Origin: Hellea sp964472905 | Lineage (GTDB): Bacteria > Pseudomonadota > Alphaproteobacteria > Caulobacterales > Maricaulaceae | Assembly (NCBI GenBank): GCA_964472905.1 | Contig: CAYYMI010000010.1 | Location: forward strand, 1 to 56,689 | Direction: 5' to 3' | DNA length: 56,689 nt | Part shown: in pieces, positions 8,085 to 17,209 of the stretch | How positions within the stretch are numbered: the stretch's first letter is position 1 | Layout of the letters: the number at the start of each line of letters is the position of its first letter | Notes under the pieces: model-generated | The model's input: only the letters and a program-made list of their open reading frames with translations | The model's database searches: none | What the model was told of the DNA's origin: nothing | Program-made: the position numbers and the translations under genes

Positions 8085-9647
8085 ATGTTTAAACGCGTTT
8101 CGACATTTTTTCGGATGATGCGCACGGGCTGGGTTTTAGCACGGCATGACGCCCTTGTTCCCAAGGAATATGTGGGTGCGGTCCCGCTCCCTGTGCGGAT
8201 GCTCGGCGGCGTGTCGCGGGTTTTTGCTATTCGCGGCCGCGCGGATAATCCGGGTGAGCGCTTTGCCAATGCGCTGGAAGCCCTTGGTCCTGCTTATATC
8301 AAATTTGGGCAAATTCTGTCTACACGCGGCGATATGCTCGACCCTGTCTTTGTCAAAGGTCTCTCGCGCCTGAAAGATAATGTCCCGTCCTTTCCGATGG
8401 AAAAGGCCGAGGACATGCTCAAAACGGAATGGGGCGCGCCGTGGCAAGAGAGACTAAGCTCGCTCTCTCCGCCCATTGCCGCCGCCTCGGTCGCGCAGGT
8501 CCATAAAGGCGTGTTGAAATCTGGCGAAACCGTGGCCGTGAAAATCCTGCGCCCGAATATCCAGAAACATATGCGCAATGATATGGATGTACTCCATATG
8601 GTCTCTGGCTTGGCCGAATTTTTTGTCCCCGACAGCAAACGGCTTGGCCCCAAAAAATTCGTCGAGACGGCAGACCGCGCTGTGATGTTAGAGCTTGATT
8701 TACGCCTCGAGGCCGCCGCCTGTTCCGAGCTGTCGGAGCCTGCCGCTGAAACAGGCCTATACAAAGTTCCGACGATTTATTGGGATTTAGGCGGTAAGAA
8801 TGTTCTCGTCACGCAGTGGATAGACGGCACTGCAGTATCCGACGAAGCCATCCTGATCGACCCGAAATTTAACCGCGTAGAAATCGCGCGGCAGGTCATG
8901 CAAAGCTTTCTCGCCTGCGCCTTTGATTACGGGGTGTTCCACGCCGATATGCATGAAGGCAATATGATTATTGATGATGTAGGCACGCTATGGCTCATCG
9001 ATTTTGGTATTTTAGGACGGCTCTCTCCAGAGGAACAGCGCTTCCATGCTGAAATACTCTATGGGTTTTTAATGCGTGATTATTACCGCATCGCAGAAAT
9101 TCATTTCGAGGCAGGCTATGTGCCGCCTAATCATACCATAGAAGATTTTGCCAGCGCATTGCGGTCAGTGGGTGAGCCGATTTTTGGACAAACGGCTGAA
9201 AACGTCGCCATGACCAAAGTTCTTGTTCAGCTCTTCGAAATTACAGAAATTTTCGATATGGAAATGCAGCCGCAACTCATCATGCTGCAAAAAACTATGA
9301 TGCAGACCGAAGGTGTCTGCCGCCGTCTGGACCCTAATTTTGATATGTGGGAAATCAGCCGCCCGATTGTGGAAAGCTCCATGCGCCGCGAGCTTGGCGT
9401 TGAAGGCCGCGTCAATGACTTGCTCAGCGGATTAGATAAAGCCCGCAGAACTTTGGAACGTATACCTGACGCGACAGAAAATATCGCCGCCCTCGCCAAA
9501 GCCTGGGCCGATGGGGATGTCGATTTATCCAACGGACCTCAAATGGCTCAAACCGCGCAAAAGAAATCACCGTGGAAACCCATTGCTTATATAGGCACAG
9601 GCGCGGTAATAGCTTTAGGCGGCGTTTGGGCCGCAGCGCAGTTTTAA
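8085..9647 (+). CDS. ubiB: UbiB/ABC1 kinase-like ubiquinone biosynthesis protein
   Basis: This atypical kinase-fold protein is needed for ubiquinone biosynthesis; the family is thought to use ATP to help extract or handle membrane-bound ubiquinone precursors. Its 520 residues show the signature KFGQ motif (residues 73-76), the Ala-rich AAASVAQVH loop, the VAVKILRP lysine, the catalytic segment HADMHEGN and the metal-binding DFG. A hydrophobic C-terminal segment (PIAYIGTGAVIALGGVW) anchors it to the membrane. AAGG lies just before the ATG. It is followed at once by coaBC, an order common in alphaproteobacteria, although the usual upstream ubiE is absent. Confidence 0.95.
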   Translation: MFKRVSTFFRMMRTGWVLARHDALVPKEYVGAVPLPVRMLGGVSRVFAIRGRADNPGERFANALEALGPAYIKFGQILSTRGDMLDPVFVKGLSRLKDNVPSFPMEKAEDMLKTEWGAPWQERLSSLSPPIAAASVAQVHKGVLKSGETVAVKILRPNIQKHMRNDMDVLHMVSGLAEFFVPDSKRLGPKKFVETADRAVMLELDLRLEAAACSELSEPAAETGLYKVPTIYWDLGGKNVLVTQWIDGTAVSDEAILIDPKFNRVEIARQVMQSFLACAFDYGVFHADMHEGNMIIDDVGTLWLIDFGILGRLSPEEQRFHAEILYGFLMRDYYRIAEIHFEAGYVPPNHTIEDFASALRSVGEPIFGQTAENVAMTKVLVQLFEITEIFDMEMQPQLIMLQKTMMQTEGVCRRLDPNFDMWEISRPIVESSMRRELGVEGRVNDLLSGLDKARRTLERIPDATENIAALAKAWADGDVDLSNGPQMAQTAQKKSPWKPIAYIGTGAVIALGGVWAAAQF

Positions 9648-9655
9648 GGCTCGTT

Positions 9656-10864
9656 TTGGACAAACGTATTTTATTGATTATCGGCGGCGGGATAGCCGCG
9701 TATAAATCGCTCTTTTTGATCCGCGTGCTCGCGAAACGGGGAATTGCCACGCGGGTTATTCTCACACGCGGAGGCACTGAATTTGTTACGCCTTTATCGG
9801 CGGGCGCGCTCTCGGGCGATAAAGTCTATTCCGATCTCTGGGACCTTACCGACGAAGCCGAAATGGGTCATATCGAACTTTCGCGCTCGGCGGACCTCGT
9901 TGTCGTTGCCCCGGCCACAGCTGATCTTATCGCCAAGGCGGCCCACGGCATCGCCAATGATCTGGCGACAACCACATTACTGGCGACCGATAAACGCGTG
10001 CTCTATGTGCCCGCCATGAATGTGCGCATGTATGAGGCCGAGGCCACACAGCGCAATATCAAACAATTATCTAAAGACGGCGCGCTCTTTCTAGGCCCTG
10101 ATGAGGGCGCGATGGCCTGCGGTGAATTTGGCGCAGGGCGCATGAGTGAGCCCGAAGATATCGCCGACGCGATTGAAGCCGCCCTTGCAGGGGATACGAC
10201 ATTGGACGGCCTTAAAGGCCCCAAACCCCTTAAAGGTAAAAAAGCCCTCGTCACAGCGGGCCCAACCCGCGAGCCGATTGATCCCGTGCGCTATCTCTCC
10301 AATCACAGCTCTGGTAAGCAAGGTTACGCGATTGCATCTGCTTTGGCATCTTTAGGGGCGGATGTGACTTTGGTGTCCGGGCCTGTCTCGCTAGGCGCGC
10401 CTGCCAATGTTAATTTAATCAAGGTAGAAACGGCCAATGAGATGCTTGCCGCCTGCCAAAAAGCCTTGCCATCCGATGTCTTTGTCTCTGTCGCGGCTGT
10501 CGCCGATTGGCGGCCAGTGAGCTGCGCCGAGGCCAAAATCAAAAAGAACGGGAAGACAGTTCCGCCGCTTAAGCTCGAAGAAAACCCCGATATATTAAAA
10601 ACGCTTTGCGCGTCTAAAAAACGTCCCAAACTGGTTGTGGGGTTTGCGGCTGAAACCAATGACGTCATCAAACACGCCAAAGCCAAGCGGCTTAAAAAGG
10701 GTTGTGACTGGATTGTCGCCAATGATGTCTCAGGTGATGTGATGGGCGGCGATCATAATAGCATGATCCTGGTCACAGAGACCCAGACCGATAGCTGGCC
10801 TCGCCTGAGCAAAGCCGACGCCGCGCGCCGCTTAGCGGTCAAAATCGCAGAGCAGTTGGGTTAA
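9656..10864 (+). CDS. coaBC: Bifunctional CoA biosynthesis protein CoaBC
   Basis: The enzyme joins phosphopantothenate to cysteine (CoaB) and decarboxylates the product to 4'-phosphopantetheine (CoaC) on the way to coenzyme A. The N-terminal flavoprotein half begins RILLIIGGGIAAYKS and has the PAMNVRM motif; the C-terminal synthetase half has TAGPTREPIDPVRYLSNHSS and later EENPDIL. I chose a TTG start at 9656, eight bases after the ubiB stop with AAGG upstream, because the frame to 9572 would run deep into ubiB and adds residues before the normal N-terminus. It overlaps the convergent FGE gene by four bases (ttaa). Confidence 0.95.
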   Translation: MDKRILLIIGGGIAAYKSLFLIRVLAKRGIATRVILTRGGTEFVTPLSAGALSGDKVYSDLWDLTDEAEMGHIELSRSADLVVVAPATADLIAKAAHGIANDLATTTLLATDKRVLYVPAMNVRMYEAEATQRNIKQLSKDGALFLGPDEGAMACGEFGAGRMSEPEDIADAIEAALAGDTTLDGLKGPKPLKGKKALVTAGPTREPIDPVRYLSNHSSGKQGYAIASALASLGADVTLVSGPVSLGAPANVNLIKVETANEMLAACQKALPSDVFVSVAAVADWRPVSCAEAKIKKNGKTVPPLKLEENPDILKTLCASKKRPKLVVGFAAETNDVIKHAKAKRLKKGCDWIVANDVSGDVMGGDHNSMILVTETQTDSWPRLSKADAARRLAVKIAEQLG

Positions 10865-11814
10865 TCCTTCACTATCCTAAACCCGATATGGGATGTCCCG
10901 AAAATCAGGTCTTGCGCTTGGCGGGCTGCTGGGCGGTAGCGATAACAGTAGGATTTATTGCATAAATAAGACCCGCCTTTAATCACACCAACGGGCACAT
11001 CGCCTTGAGCGGGATCATAACCTTCAGGTTTTAGTTTGGCGGTATTACCTGGCGCATGGCTTGAATAATAAGGTGATGATGTCCACTCCCACACATTGCC
11101 AATCATATCATATAGGCCAAATCCATTAGGCGGAAATGAACCAGCAGGGGAGAGGCCAACATGTCCATCTTCGGCGGAGTTGGCGATAGGGAAAATGCCT
11201 TGCCACGTATTAGCTTGATCTTCGAGGGCTTTGCTTTCGGCGTCCTCCCAGCTCAGCAGATGACCGTCTAATCCACCGCGCGCTGCATATTCCCATTCGA
11301 CCTCGGTCGGCAGACGCCCGCCTGCCCAAGCAGCATAGGCCGCGGCGTCCTCACGGGTTATATGTACGACAGGATTAACGCCTAGGGATGAAGGGCCTTC
11401 AGGGCCTGTGGGATGCTTCCAATTGGCCCCGCTCACGAGTTTCCACCAATTTAAGGCTTGAGGCTGGTTTTCTGGCGGTACAAAAACGGCGGAGCTTGGG
11501 GCCATATCTATGCCGGGGCCTTCGCTCTCATTTGCTGTCCATCCGCGTTCGGCGCGGGTTTTATGATCTGTGGCTTTTACAAATTTTGTAAATTCCGTGT
11601 TAGTGATTTCATGAGACCACATTTGGAAAGGTTCAAGACATGTCTCAGTTATAGGGCCTTCCTCGCGATAAATCCGAGTCTCTCCCATCCTAAAGCACCC
11701 GCCAGAGAGGCTCACCCATTTTGCGTCTGTTTGTGATGCCGTAGAGCTACCCTTGTCGCTGGCTGGGCAAGCCGTTATAAGACTTAGGAGCGCGATCAGC
11801 GCTGAGCGCGTCAT
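10861..11814 (-). CDS. Formylglycine-generating enzyme (sulfatase activator), lipoprotein
   Basis: A SUMF1/FGE family protein of 317 residues that should convert the active-site Cys of sulfatases to formylglycine. The fold signatures are present (GGCFRMGE, RLPTEVEWEYAARGG, GLYDMIGNVWEWT). Unlike many SUMF1-domain proteins it keeps both redox cysteines of true FGEs: C285 and C290 in GGSYLCNKSYCYRYR, matching Cys336/Cys341 of human FGE. The N-terminus has a signal with lipobox LITAC, so it is probably a periplasm-facing lipoprotein. It lies one base after the second Lrp gene, so they share an operon. The likely substrate is the Cys-type sulfatase at 41549-43144. Confidence 0.9.
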   Translation of the reverse strand: MTRSALIALLSLITACPASDKGSSTASQTDAKWVSLSGGCFRMGETRIYREEGPITETCLEPFQMWSHEITNTEFTKFVKATDHKTRAERGWTANESEGPGIDMAPSSAVFVPPENQPQALNWWKLVSGANWKHPTGPEGPSSLGVNPVVHITREDAAAYAAWAGGRLPTEVEWEYAARGGLDGHLLSWEDAESKALEDQANTWQGIFPIANSAEDGHVGLSPAGSFPPNGFGLYDMIGNVWEWTSSPYYSSHAPGNTAKLKPEGYDPAQGDVPVGVIKGGSYLCNKSYCYRYRPAARQAQDLIFGTSHIGFRIVKD

Positions 11815-11815
11815 A

Positions 11816-12328
11816 TTATTCTGCGGCTGATTTAGCAGAAAACTTATCTTTCATATCAACAGCGTTCGGCACGATCTTAGCAATACGGTTATCATATTTT
11901 ACCGTGTCGATGACGAGTGAAGTCTCGACCAAGCGCACGCCCTTAATATCCAAAATCTTATTACTCGCGACTTGATGAACATCTTCTAAGCCCTCAAATA
12001 AGCCAATCGCGAGTATATCGAACCGTCCGAGCAAAATGATAACAGCATTGATCTCTGCAATTTTACTCACCTGCTCGGCAACGTCACGGATCATACTCTG
12101 TTCGGCGTGAATGCCGATTTGGGCGAGTTGAGGCGTATTCATATGAGCCATGCTGGTCACAGCAGTAAATCGGATATAATTTTCGTCTTCGAGCCGTTTC
12201 ACACGGGAGCGAATAGTCCCTTCTGTAAAGCCAAGTTCAGCGGCTATTTTCCGGTTTGACAGGCGGGCATCATTGGACAGAAGCGCGATAATCTTTTGAT
12301 CTAAGTCATCAATTTTATAACTACGCAT
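11816..12328 (-). CDS. Lrp/AsnC-family transcriptional regulator (second of tandem pair)
   Basis: This is a 170-residue regulator with an N-terminal helix-turn-helix (IDDLDQKIIALLSNDARLSN then KIAAELGFTEGTIRSRVKRL) and a C-terminal AsnC/RAM ligand-binding domain. Members of the family sense small molecules such as amino acids or acyl compounds and bind DNA as oligomers. It is eight bases downstream of a related Lrp gene and one base upstream of the FGE gene, so all three are probably one operon. The two Lrp proteins both end in a similar VD..KYD segment, suggesting a duplicated or co-working pair. Control of the steroid island is inference from position. Confidence 0.9.
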   Translation of the reverse strand: MRSYKIDDLDQKIIALLSNDARLSNRKIAAELGFTEGTIRSRVKRLEDENYIRFTAVTSMAHMNTPQLAQIGIHAEQSMIRDVAEQVSKIAEINAVIILLGRFDILAIGLFEGLEDVHQVASNKILDIKGVRLVETSLVIDTVKYDNRIAKIVPNAVDMKDKFSAKSAAE

Positions 12329-12336
12329 ATAGCTCT

Positions 12337-12801
12337 CTAAATCGGCGCCACATCGAAATCATATTTAATGATATCGACGGCGAAGCTGGGGTCTAGATTA
12401 CGAATGCCTTTAATGCGGGAAAGCTTTTCGAGCAAAAAGTCTGACATGTTTTCCATACTGGCTAAAGCCACCAAGATTTCAATATCGTGTTTGCCTGATA
12501 CCAAGTGGACGACAGCCACCTCGTCAAGCTTGGCTAAATCTGCGGCCACATCATTGGCTCGCCGGCCTTTCACATTTACGCCCACGGGCAAAAGAACATT
12601 ATAGTCAAAGGCGGAAAAATCAGAGACGGCCACGACCTTCATGGCTTTTGCTTGTTCCATACGGCGAATACGCGTGGCAACCATAGATGTGGTAACCCCT
12701 AACATGTCAGCAATTTTTTGATTACTGGTCCGTCCATCCTTTTTCAGGATGTCGATTATAGCTTTATCTAAATCGCTAAATTCAAAAAGGGTCTCACTCA
12801 T
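12337..12801 (-). CDS. Lrp/AsnC-family transcriptional regulator (first of tandem pair)
   Basis: This protein of 154 residues has the Lrp/AsnC layout: helix-turn-helix at the start (FSDLDKAIIDILKKDGRTSN, then KIADMLGVTTSMVATRIRRM) and a C-terminal alpha/beta ligand domain (VHLVSGKHDIEILVAL). It is clearly related to the next gene but not a recent copy. It begins 78 bases after the KstD-like flavoprotein gene on the same strand and could be transcribed from the same promoter. It is one of only two regulators next to the steroid genes; no TetR-type KstR or KstR2 is in the window. Confidence 0.9.
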   Translation of the reverse strand: MSETLFEFSDLDKAIIDILKKDGRTSNQKIADMLGVTTSMVATRIRRMEQAKAMKVVAVSDFSAFDYNVLLPVGVNVKGRRANDVAADLAKLDEVAVVHLVSGKHDIEILVALASMENMSDFLLEKLSRIKGIRNLDPSFAVDIIKYDFDVAPI

Positions 12802-12879
12802 AAGGTGTCTATAGCGCGGATATGGTAAAAGGCAAGAATGGCTCAGATAGCAATATTAATAGGCGCTTCTGGCACAAGT

Positions 12880-14580
12880 TTAGGACTTGGCGGCGATTGA
12901 GCGGGCGGCGCGGCGGCCGGAATAAATACCGTCCGCGATGGATAATCCGCTAACATAATTCCAAGAGGCAACACCGATAGCGTTACGACCCGCCGCATAT
13001 AGACCTGCCACAGTTTTTCCTTGGGCGTCTAAGACCTGCCCCGTGGTTTCATCGACTTTCAAACCGCCTAAGGTCAGTGAGGGGCAGGGGAATAGCTTGG
13101 CTTTAAGCCCAATGTTTATGGCGTAAAAAGGCGCTGTACCAATAACGCCCGTATCGTCTTGTGTTTTATGAAAGGGGTCAGTGGCTTCGCCGCGAGCTAT
13201 TTTATTATAGGCCTGAATTTCAGCGCCTAAAGTGTCGGCGTTAATTCCAATCTTAGAGGCGAGCCCTGGAATAGACTTGGCTTTCTTGGCGCCGAAGCGC
13301 GCATTTAACTGGGCGAGAGCCTTTTGAAATCCCAAGGCTTTCTTCCCGCTGACTTCAAACAGGGCTTGCTTAATCAAAGCTTTGTCCAAGATCATATAGG
13401 CCTCGCCGCCGTGATTTTCTGTCATCTCTACGCCAAGTGTTGCACCGTAAACCATCTCATTGATGAAACGCTTGCCTGACATATTGACAATCATGCCCCG
13501 CGCAAAAGACAGCGGCGGATTGATAAAGCGCCACGCCGTGATGCGGTCCATATTCGCCGCCTGTCCGCCAACACTTTGTCCTAGGCGAATGCCCGCGCCA
13601 TTATCCCCGTCTGTACCAAGAGGATAGCTGGATTTATACTTAGGCGCATAGTGCTCGACCATTTTTGAATTAAACACAAACCCGCCCGCAGAAAGGAGCA
13701 CGCCATTACGCGCGCGAATGAAAACCTCTTTGCGGTTATCCTCTAAGGCTTTAGCCGCGTCCAAATGTTTAAGGGCGCGGCGCATGAACACTTTTGATCC
13801 CGGTAAGATAGGGGGAAACATGGCAAAAAGCTTTTTCGCCTTTGCGCGCAGCGAAAGATATTTATCCTGAATATCCTTATTTTCGAATTGTAAAACTTTA
13901 ACACCAATGACGCGGCCATCCTTGTTGGTAATTAATTGCCGTGCCTCGGAATAGTCCATGACCTCAAGACCTTTTTCTTCGGCTTTAATCCTGAGCGGCT
14001 GAAAGAGTGAGCCACCAAGATTTGTTGCTTTTCGGCCTTGCTCAATCGGAACATAGCCGCGGTGACCCCGCGCAGCGGGTGTGGCCTTAGCCGCATAATG
14101 AGGGACAAGAGAATTATCTGAATGATAAAGAAAATATTCCGGCGCAGGATAGGAGGTTTTTTTCGGCCAAACGGTCGAGCGTAGATCAACGCCGTGACCT
14201 TGCATCCAATCAATTGTTGGCGCGCTTTGGCTGCAAAAATCTTTTAGGCATTTATCAGAGACGATATCCCCAACTTCCATTTTTAGATAGTTAAACATAT
14301 TTTCCGGCGTATCATCTATGCCCGCTTCTTTTTGAAGCGCTGTCCCTCCGCCGGCATATATAACGCCCCCACTCGCAGCAGTGGCTCCGCCGCCTGCAAA
14401 TCTATCTATAGCGACAACCCTTTGTCCAAGTTCAATGGCTTGAAGCGCGCAGGCTACACCAGCCCCGCCTAATCCGATTACAACAATATCACGCCGCATA
14501 TCCCAGTTAATATCATCATCGTGTTCAATGATGCGCGGAGCTTCAATGTCTGAATGCCAATTTGGATCTTGTGGAGTCAC
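12880..14580 (-). CDS. FAD-dependent KstD-like dehydrogenase
   Basis: This is a 566-residue flavoprotein of the FAD_binding_2 family (fumarate reductase/3-ketosteroid dehydrogenase group). The N-terminal dinucleotide fold DIVVIGLGGAGVACALQA is followed by RFAGGGATAASGGVIYAGGG; the C-terminal FAD segment is GLYAAGRNAIGVASWNYVSG. It differs from the second KstD-like protein at 39551 and lacks the PGDIGTKGG segment typical of delta-1 dehydrogenases. Desaturation at another ring position, for example delta-4, is possible but unproven. It is divergent from the SDR at 14730 across a gap with candidate operator sites. Confidence 0.8.
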   Translation of the reverse strand: MTPQDPNWHSDIEAPRIIEHDDDINWDMRRDIVVIGLGGAGVACALQAIELGQRVVAIDRFAGGGATAASGGVIYAGGGTALQKEAGIDDTPENMFNYLKMEVGDIVSDKCLKDFCSQSAPTIDWMQGHGVDLRSTVWPKKTSYPAPEYFLYHSDNSLVPHYAAKATPAARGHRGYVPIEQGRKATNLGGSLFQPLRIKAEEKGLEVMDYSEARQLITNKDGRVIGVKVLQFENKDIQDKYLSLRAKAKKLFAMFPPILPGSKVFMRRALKHLDAAKALEDNRKEVFIRARNGVLLSAGGFVFNSKMVEHYAPKYKSSYPLGTDGDNGAGIRLGQSVGGQAANMDRITAWRFINPPLSFARGMIVNMSGKRFINEMVYGATLGVEMTENHGGEAYMILDKALIKQALFEVSGKKALGFQKALAQLNARFGAKKAKSIPGLASKIGINADTLGAEIQAYNKIARGEATDPFHKTQDDTGVIGTAPFYAINIGLKAKLFPCPSLTLGGLKVDETTGQVLDAQGKTVAGLYAAGRNAIGVASWNYVSGLSIADGIYSGRRAARSIAAKS

Positions 14581-14729
14581 AGGGGTCTCATTCGTAATTA
14601 TATCGCGTAAAATTACGCATTATGGAGTTTATTGGGACTAAAAAGCACAGAAAGCGTAGAAAATCCAAGAAAATATTGCGCACATAACCTATTCTGATAG
14701 GACTAAAAGAAAACGGTGGGAGTAAGAAA
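14581..14729. promoter_or_regulatory. Divergent control region, KstD-like flavoprotein / SDR
   Basis: This 149-base AT-rich gap must hold promoters for both the leftward flavoprotein-Lrp-FGE group and the rightward SDR group. It contains inverted arms cgtaatt / aattacg (about 14593-14617), the string TTACGCATTAT (14613-14623) and GCGTAGAAAAT (14654-14664). The last 11-mer recurs exactly at 22490-22500 in another divergent gap of the island. These may be operators of a common regulator. I cannot fix -10 and -35 boxes. Confidence 0.4.
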
Positions 14730-15608
14730 ATGTCCAAGCCTAAAGTCGCTTTGGTGACGGGAGCTAGTCGAGGAGCCGGAAAAGGGATTGCCATTGGCCT
14801 CGCTGAAAAAGGCATGACAGTCTATGTGACGGGCCGTACGAAAAAAGTGGGCAAAGCTAAAGGATGGGACGGTACGCCGCTACCAGGAACGGTCGCTGAA
14901 ACGGCGCAGGCCTGTACGGATGCGGGCGGCACGGGCATTGGTGTGATTTGTGACAGTGCAGATGACGCTCAGGTCGCACAGCTTTTCGAACAGGTGATGG
15001 ATGAACAGGGGCAGGTCGATATTCTGATGAATAATGCGGCCTATATTCATCATCAATTGATTGAGCAAAAACCGTTTTGGGAGAAAGAGCTCGACGCGCA
15101 AAATATCCTCGATGTTGGTCTGCGCTCTGCCTATGTGGCCAGTTGGCATGCCGCTAAAATTATGGCCAAACAAAAGAGCGGTCTTATCGGTATGGGCTCA
15201 TCATTCGGGGCGAGTTGTTACATGCACGGCCCGGCTTATGGTGCGCAAAAAGCAGGGCTGGATAAACTCGCCCATGATATGGCGGTGGATTTGGAAGATT
15301 ATAATGTTCAGGCCGTATCTATTTGGATGGGCCCGCTTTTGACCGAGCGTGCGCTTATCGCTGCCGAGGTGCATCCTGAGCAGTATAAAGACTTCATCGC
15401 TATGGCAGAAACGCCGCAATTTACAGGCCATATCTTGCACGCCATAGCCACAGATCCGAAAGTCCAAGAGATTAGTGGCCACACATTAGTAGGCGCAGAA
15501 GTTGCGCGTGATCGCTATAAAATGAAAGACGGGAATGGAAAACAGCCTCCGAGTCATCGTGCGATGCTCGGCTCGCCAAACCCGCCGAACCCTGCGCGAG
15601 TATATTAG
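14730..15608 (+). CDS. Short-chain dehydrogenase/reductase (DHRS1-like)
   Basis: An SDR of 292 residues with the NAD(P) fold VALVTGASRGAGKGIA, a structural NNAAY in place of the usual NNAG, a Ser pair followed by the YGAQK active-site Tyr and Lys. The overall pattern, including the long loop after TGRTKK and a C-terminal extension, resembles the DHRS1 group. GGGAG precedes the ATG. It opens a rightward group (SDR, membrane protein, MFS, hydrolase) at the edge of the steroid island, so oxidation or reduction of a steroid hydroxyl/keto group is a reasonable guess. The substrate is not visible. Confidence 0.88.
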   Translation: MSKPKVALVTGASRGAGKGIAIGLAEKGMTVYVTGRTKKVGKAKGWDGTPLPGTVAETAQACTDAGGTGIGVICDSADDAQVAQLFEQVMDEQGQVDILMNNAAYIHHQLIEQKPFWEKELDAQNILDVGLRSAYVASWHAAKIMAKQKSGLIGMGSSFGASCYMHGPAYGAQKAGLDKLAHDMAVDLEDYNVQAVSIWMGPLLTERALIAAEVHPEQYKDFIAMAETPQFTGHILHAIATDPKVQEISGHTLVGAEVARDRYKMKDGNGKQPPSHRAMLGSPNPPNPARVY

Positions 15609-15611
15609 GGC

Positions 15612-16073
15612 GTGAGACCTACTTCTCTGTTTAACTATGCTGCTATCACGTTATTAGCGGGCGCAATTTTACATGTCGGCGCATTGTTGCTCGGGCCTGA
15701 AGCTATTAAGTTCATAGGGGCCCCGCCTAATGTCGTTCAATCTGTTGCTGATAAAACATTTTACGGACCAGCCATAACATTGGCGATTGCGGGCCTTTTA
15801 GCGGCACTAGCTGTCTTATCGTTTAGAGCGAAAACCAGCGCTCACAAATTTATACGGCTTATTCTTTGGGTGTTTGCCGTCATTTTCACGGTTAGGGGAT
15901 TGCTCACCTTTCTCTTCGTGCCTGCGATTATGGCAGGCCGCGACGGGGGAAACGCTACTCTGTTTTGGTTTCATGTAGGTGCGTCTATTTTTGTTCTGAC
16001 CATAGGTTTGGCTTTGGGACTTGCGCTTTGGAAAACCCGGGTCATGCATAAAACTAAAGTCTCAACACTATGA
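15612..16073 (+). CDS. Small integral membrane protein
   Basis: This is a 153-residue protein with about four membrane helices (LLAGAILHVGALLLG, PAITLAIAGLLAALAVL, LILWVFAVIFTVRGLLTF, VGASIFVLTIGLALGLAL). It starts at a GTG three bases after the SDR stop and overlaps the MFS gene by four bases (ATGA), so it is translationally coupled into this operon. I do not recognise the family with certainty. Its position suggests a role beside the transporter, but that is inference. Confidence 0.75.
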   Translation: MRPTSLFNYAAITLLAGAILHVGALLLGPEAIKFIGAPPNVVQSVADKTFYGPAITLAIAGLLAALAVLSFRAKTSAHKFIRLILWVFAVIFTVRGLLTFLFVPAIMAGRDGGNATLFWFHVGASIFVLTIGLALGLALWKTRVMHKTKVSTL

Positions 16074-17209
16074 ACCGGACGTTAGTCACAATCTTTGCTG
16101 TCTCGATGGTGTCGGCTATTGGCGGTTTGGTTTTTAATACAATGCCAATTTTATTGGGAAGCGCAGGTGAGGCTTTTTCTATGAGCCCCGCAAAATTGGG
16201 GAGTTTATCTTTAACGGCCGGGATTGGATATTTAGCGGGGACTTTGACAGGGCCGCTTTGGGTGGACCGCGTAAATTGGCGCGTTGCGGCTTTTGCCATT
16301 GTGGCCGCTGTTATGGCCTCGTTTCTTTTGGCCACTCAGCTTGGCAGTGAAAGCATTTTTGCCGGCTTTGCAATTTTTGGATTTTTCTGCGCGATAGCCA
16401 TAGCTCTTGCCATGCGCGTCTTGGCAGACATGCCTGACCCTGAACGGGCTTATGGAACAAGGCTTTCAGTTGAGCTTGTCTCTATCGGTGTATTTTTAAT
16501 TCTACTGCCGATTTTGTTTATCGCGAAATCTGGATTTTCAGGCGCTATGTTTGGGCTTACTTGTTTTGCAGGATTATTGGGATTAGGGGCATTTCTTTTT
16601 CCGAAAAGCTCATCATCAGAGGTTGCCGCTAAAACCAAGGGCTTTCCTAGCTGGGTGCAAGCCAGTCCGTCATGGACGGTGCTCGGGATATTCACAATAT
16701 ATCTCTTGGCTAATGTTGGTTTGTTTTTCTTTCTTTATGTCATTGCCCAGAAATTTGAACCTTCGGCGGCGCAAAACGGATTGATGTTTGGCGTGCTTAA
16801 ATGGTTGGGCGGCGTCGCGGGGGCCGTGGGCGCGATTATCGGCGCGAGGGCAGGCTTAAAATTGCCTCACATCACCGCCTTTGGGATTTTAGTCTTAGGT
16901 GTTTTGGGGCTAATGCTTGCGCCTAATTTCGAAGTTTTCATGATTTCCAGCTGGGTTTGGGAATTTGGGTTTACATTGGGATGCCTCTATCAAACGGCTG
17001 CGATTGTCCGGTATGATCCATCAAACAAATTAGTTGTTCTCGTACCCATGGCTTTTGGAATTTCAATGATCTTTGGCGGGAAAATTGCGGGGCAATTATT
17101 AGATGGCGGGAGCGCGTCTGGCCTTTACGGGCTTGTGGCTATCTGTTCGCTACTCCCGAGCCTCTATATTCTAATGTCTCGTCATATCACTCAGCAGCAG
17201 GACACTTAA
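16070..17209 (+). CDS. MFS transporter
   Basis: This protein of 379 residues has the twelve-helix pattern of the major facilitator superfamily: a first half starting LVTIFAVSMVSAIGGLVFN with GSLSLTAGIGYLAGTLTGPLWVDR, a short central loop (SSSEVAAKTKGF), and a second half from WTVLGIFTIYLLAN. The substrate is unknown. Its start overlaps the preceding membrane-protein gene by four bases and its stop abuts the next ATG directly, so it belongs to a tight operon with an SDR and a lipoprotein hydrolase. Uptake of steroids or export of intermediates are both possible. Confidence 0.87.
   Translation: MNRTLVTIFAVSMVSAIGGLVFNTMPILLGSAGEAFSMSPAKLGSLSLTAGIGYLAGTLTGPLWVDRVNWRVAAFAIVAAVMASFLLATQLGSESIFAGFAIFGFFCAIAIALAMRVLADMPDPERAYGTRLSVELVSIGVFLILLPILFIAKSGFSGAMFGLTCFAGLLGLGAFLFPKSSSSEVAAKTKGFPSWVQASPSWTVLGIFTIYLLANVGLFFFLYVIAQKFEPSAAQNGLMFGVLKWLGGVAGAVGAIIGARAGLKLPHITAFGILVLGVLGLMLAPNFEVFMISSWVWEFGFTLGCLYQTAAIVRYDPSNKLVVLVPMAFGISMIFGGKIAGQLLDGGSASGLYGLVAICSLLPSLYILMSRHITQQQDT

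Noticed and set aside
9572..9655. Upstream extension of coaBC to an ATG inside ubiB
   Set aside because: The added residues are basic filler from another reading of ubiB; the family starts at RILLIIGGG, next to a TTG with AAGG upstream.
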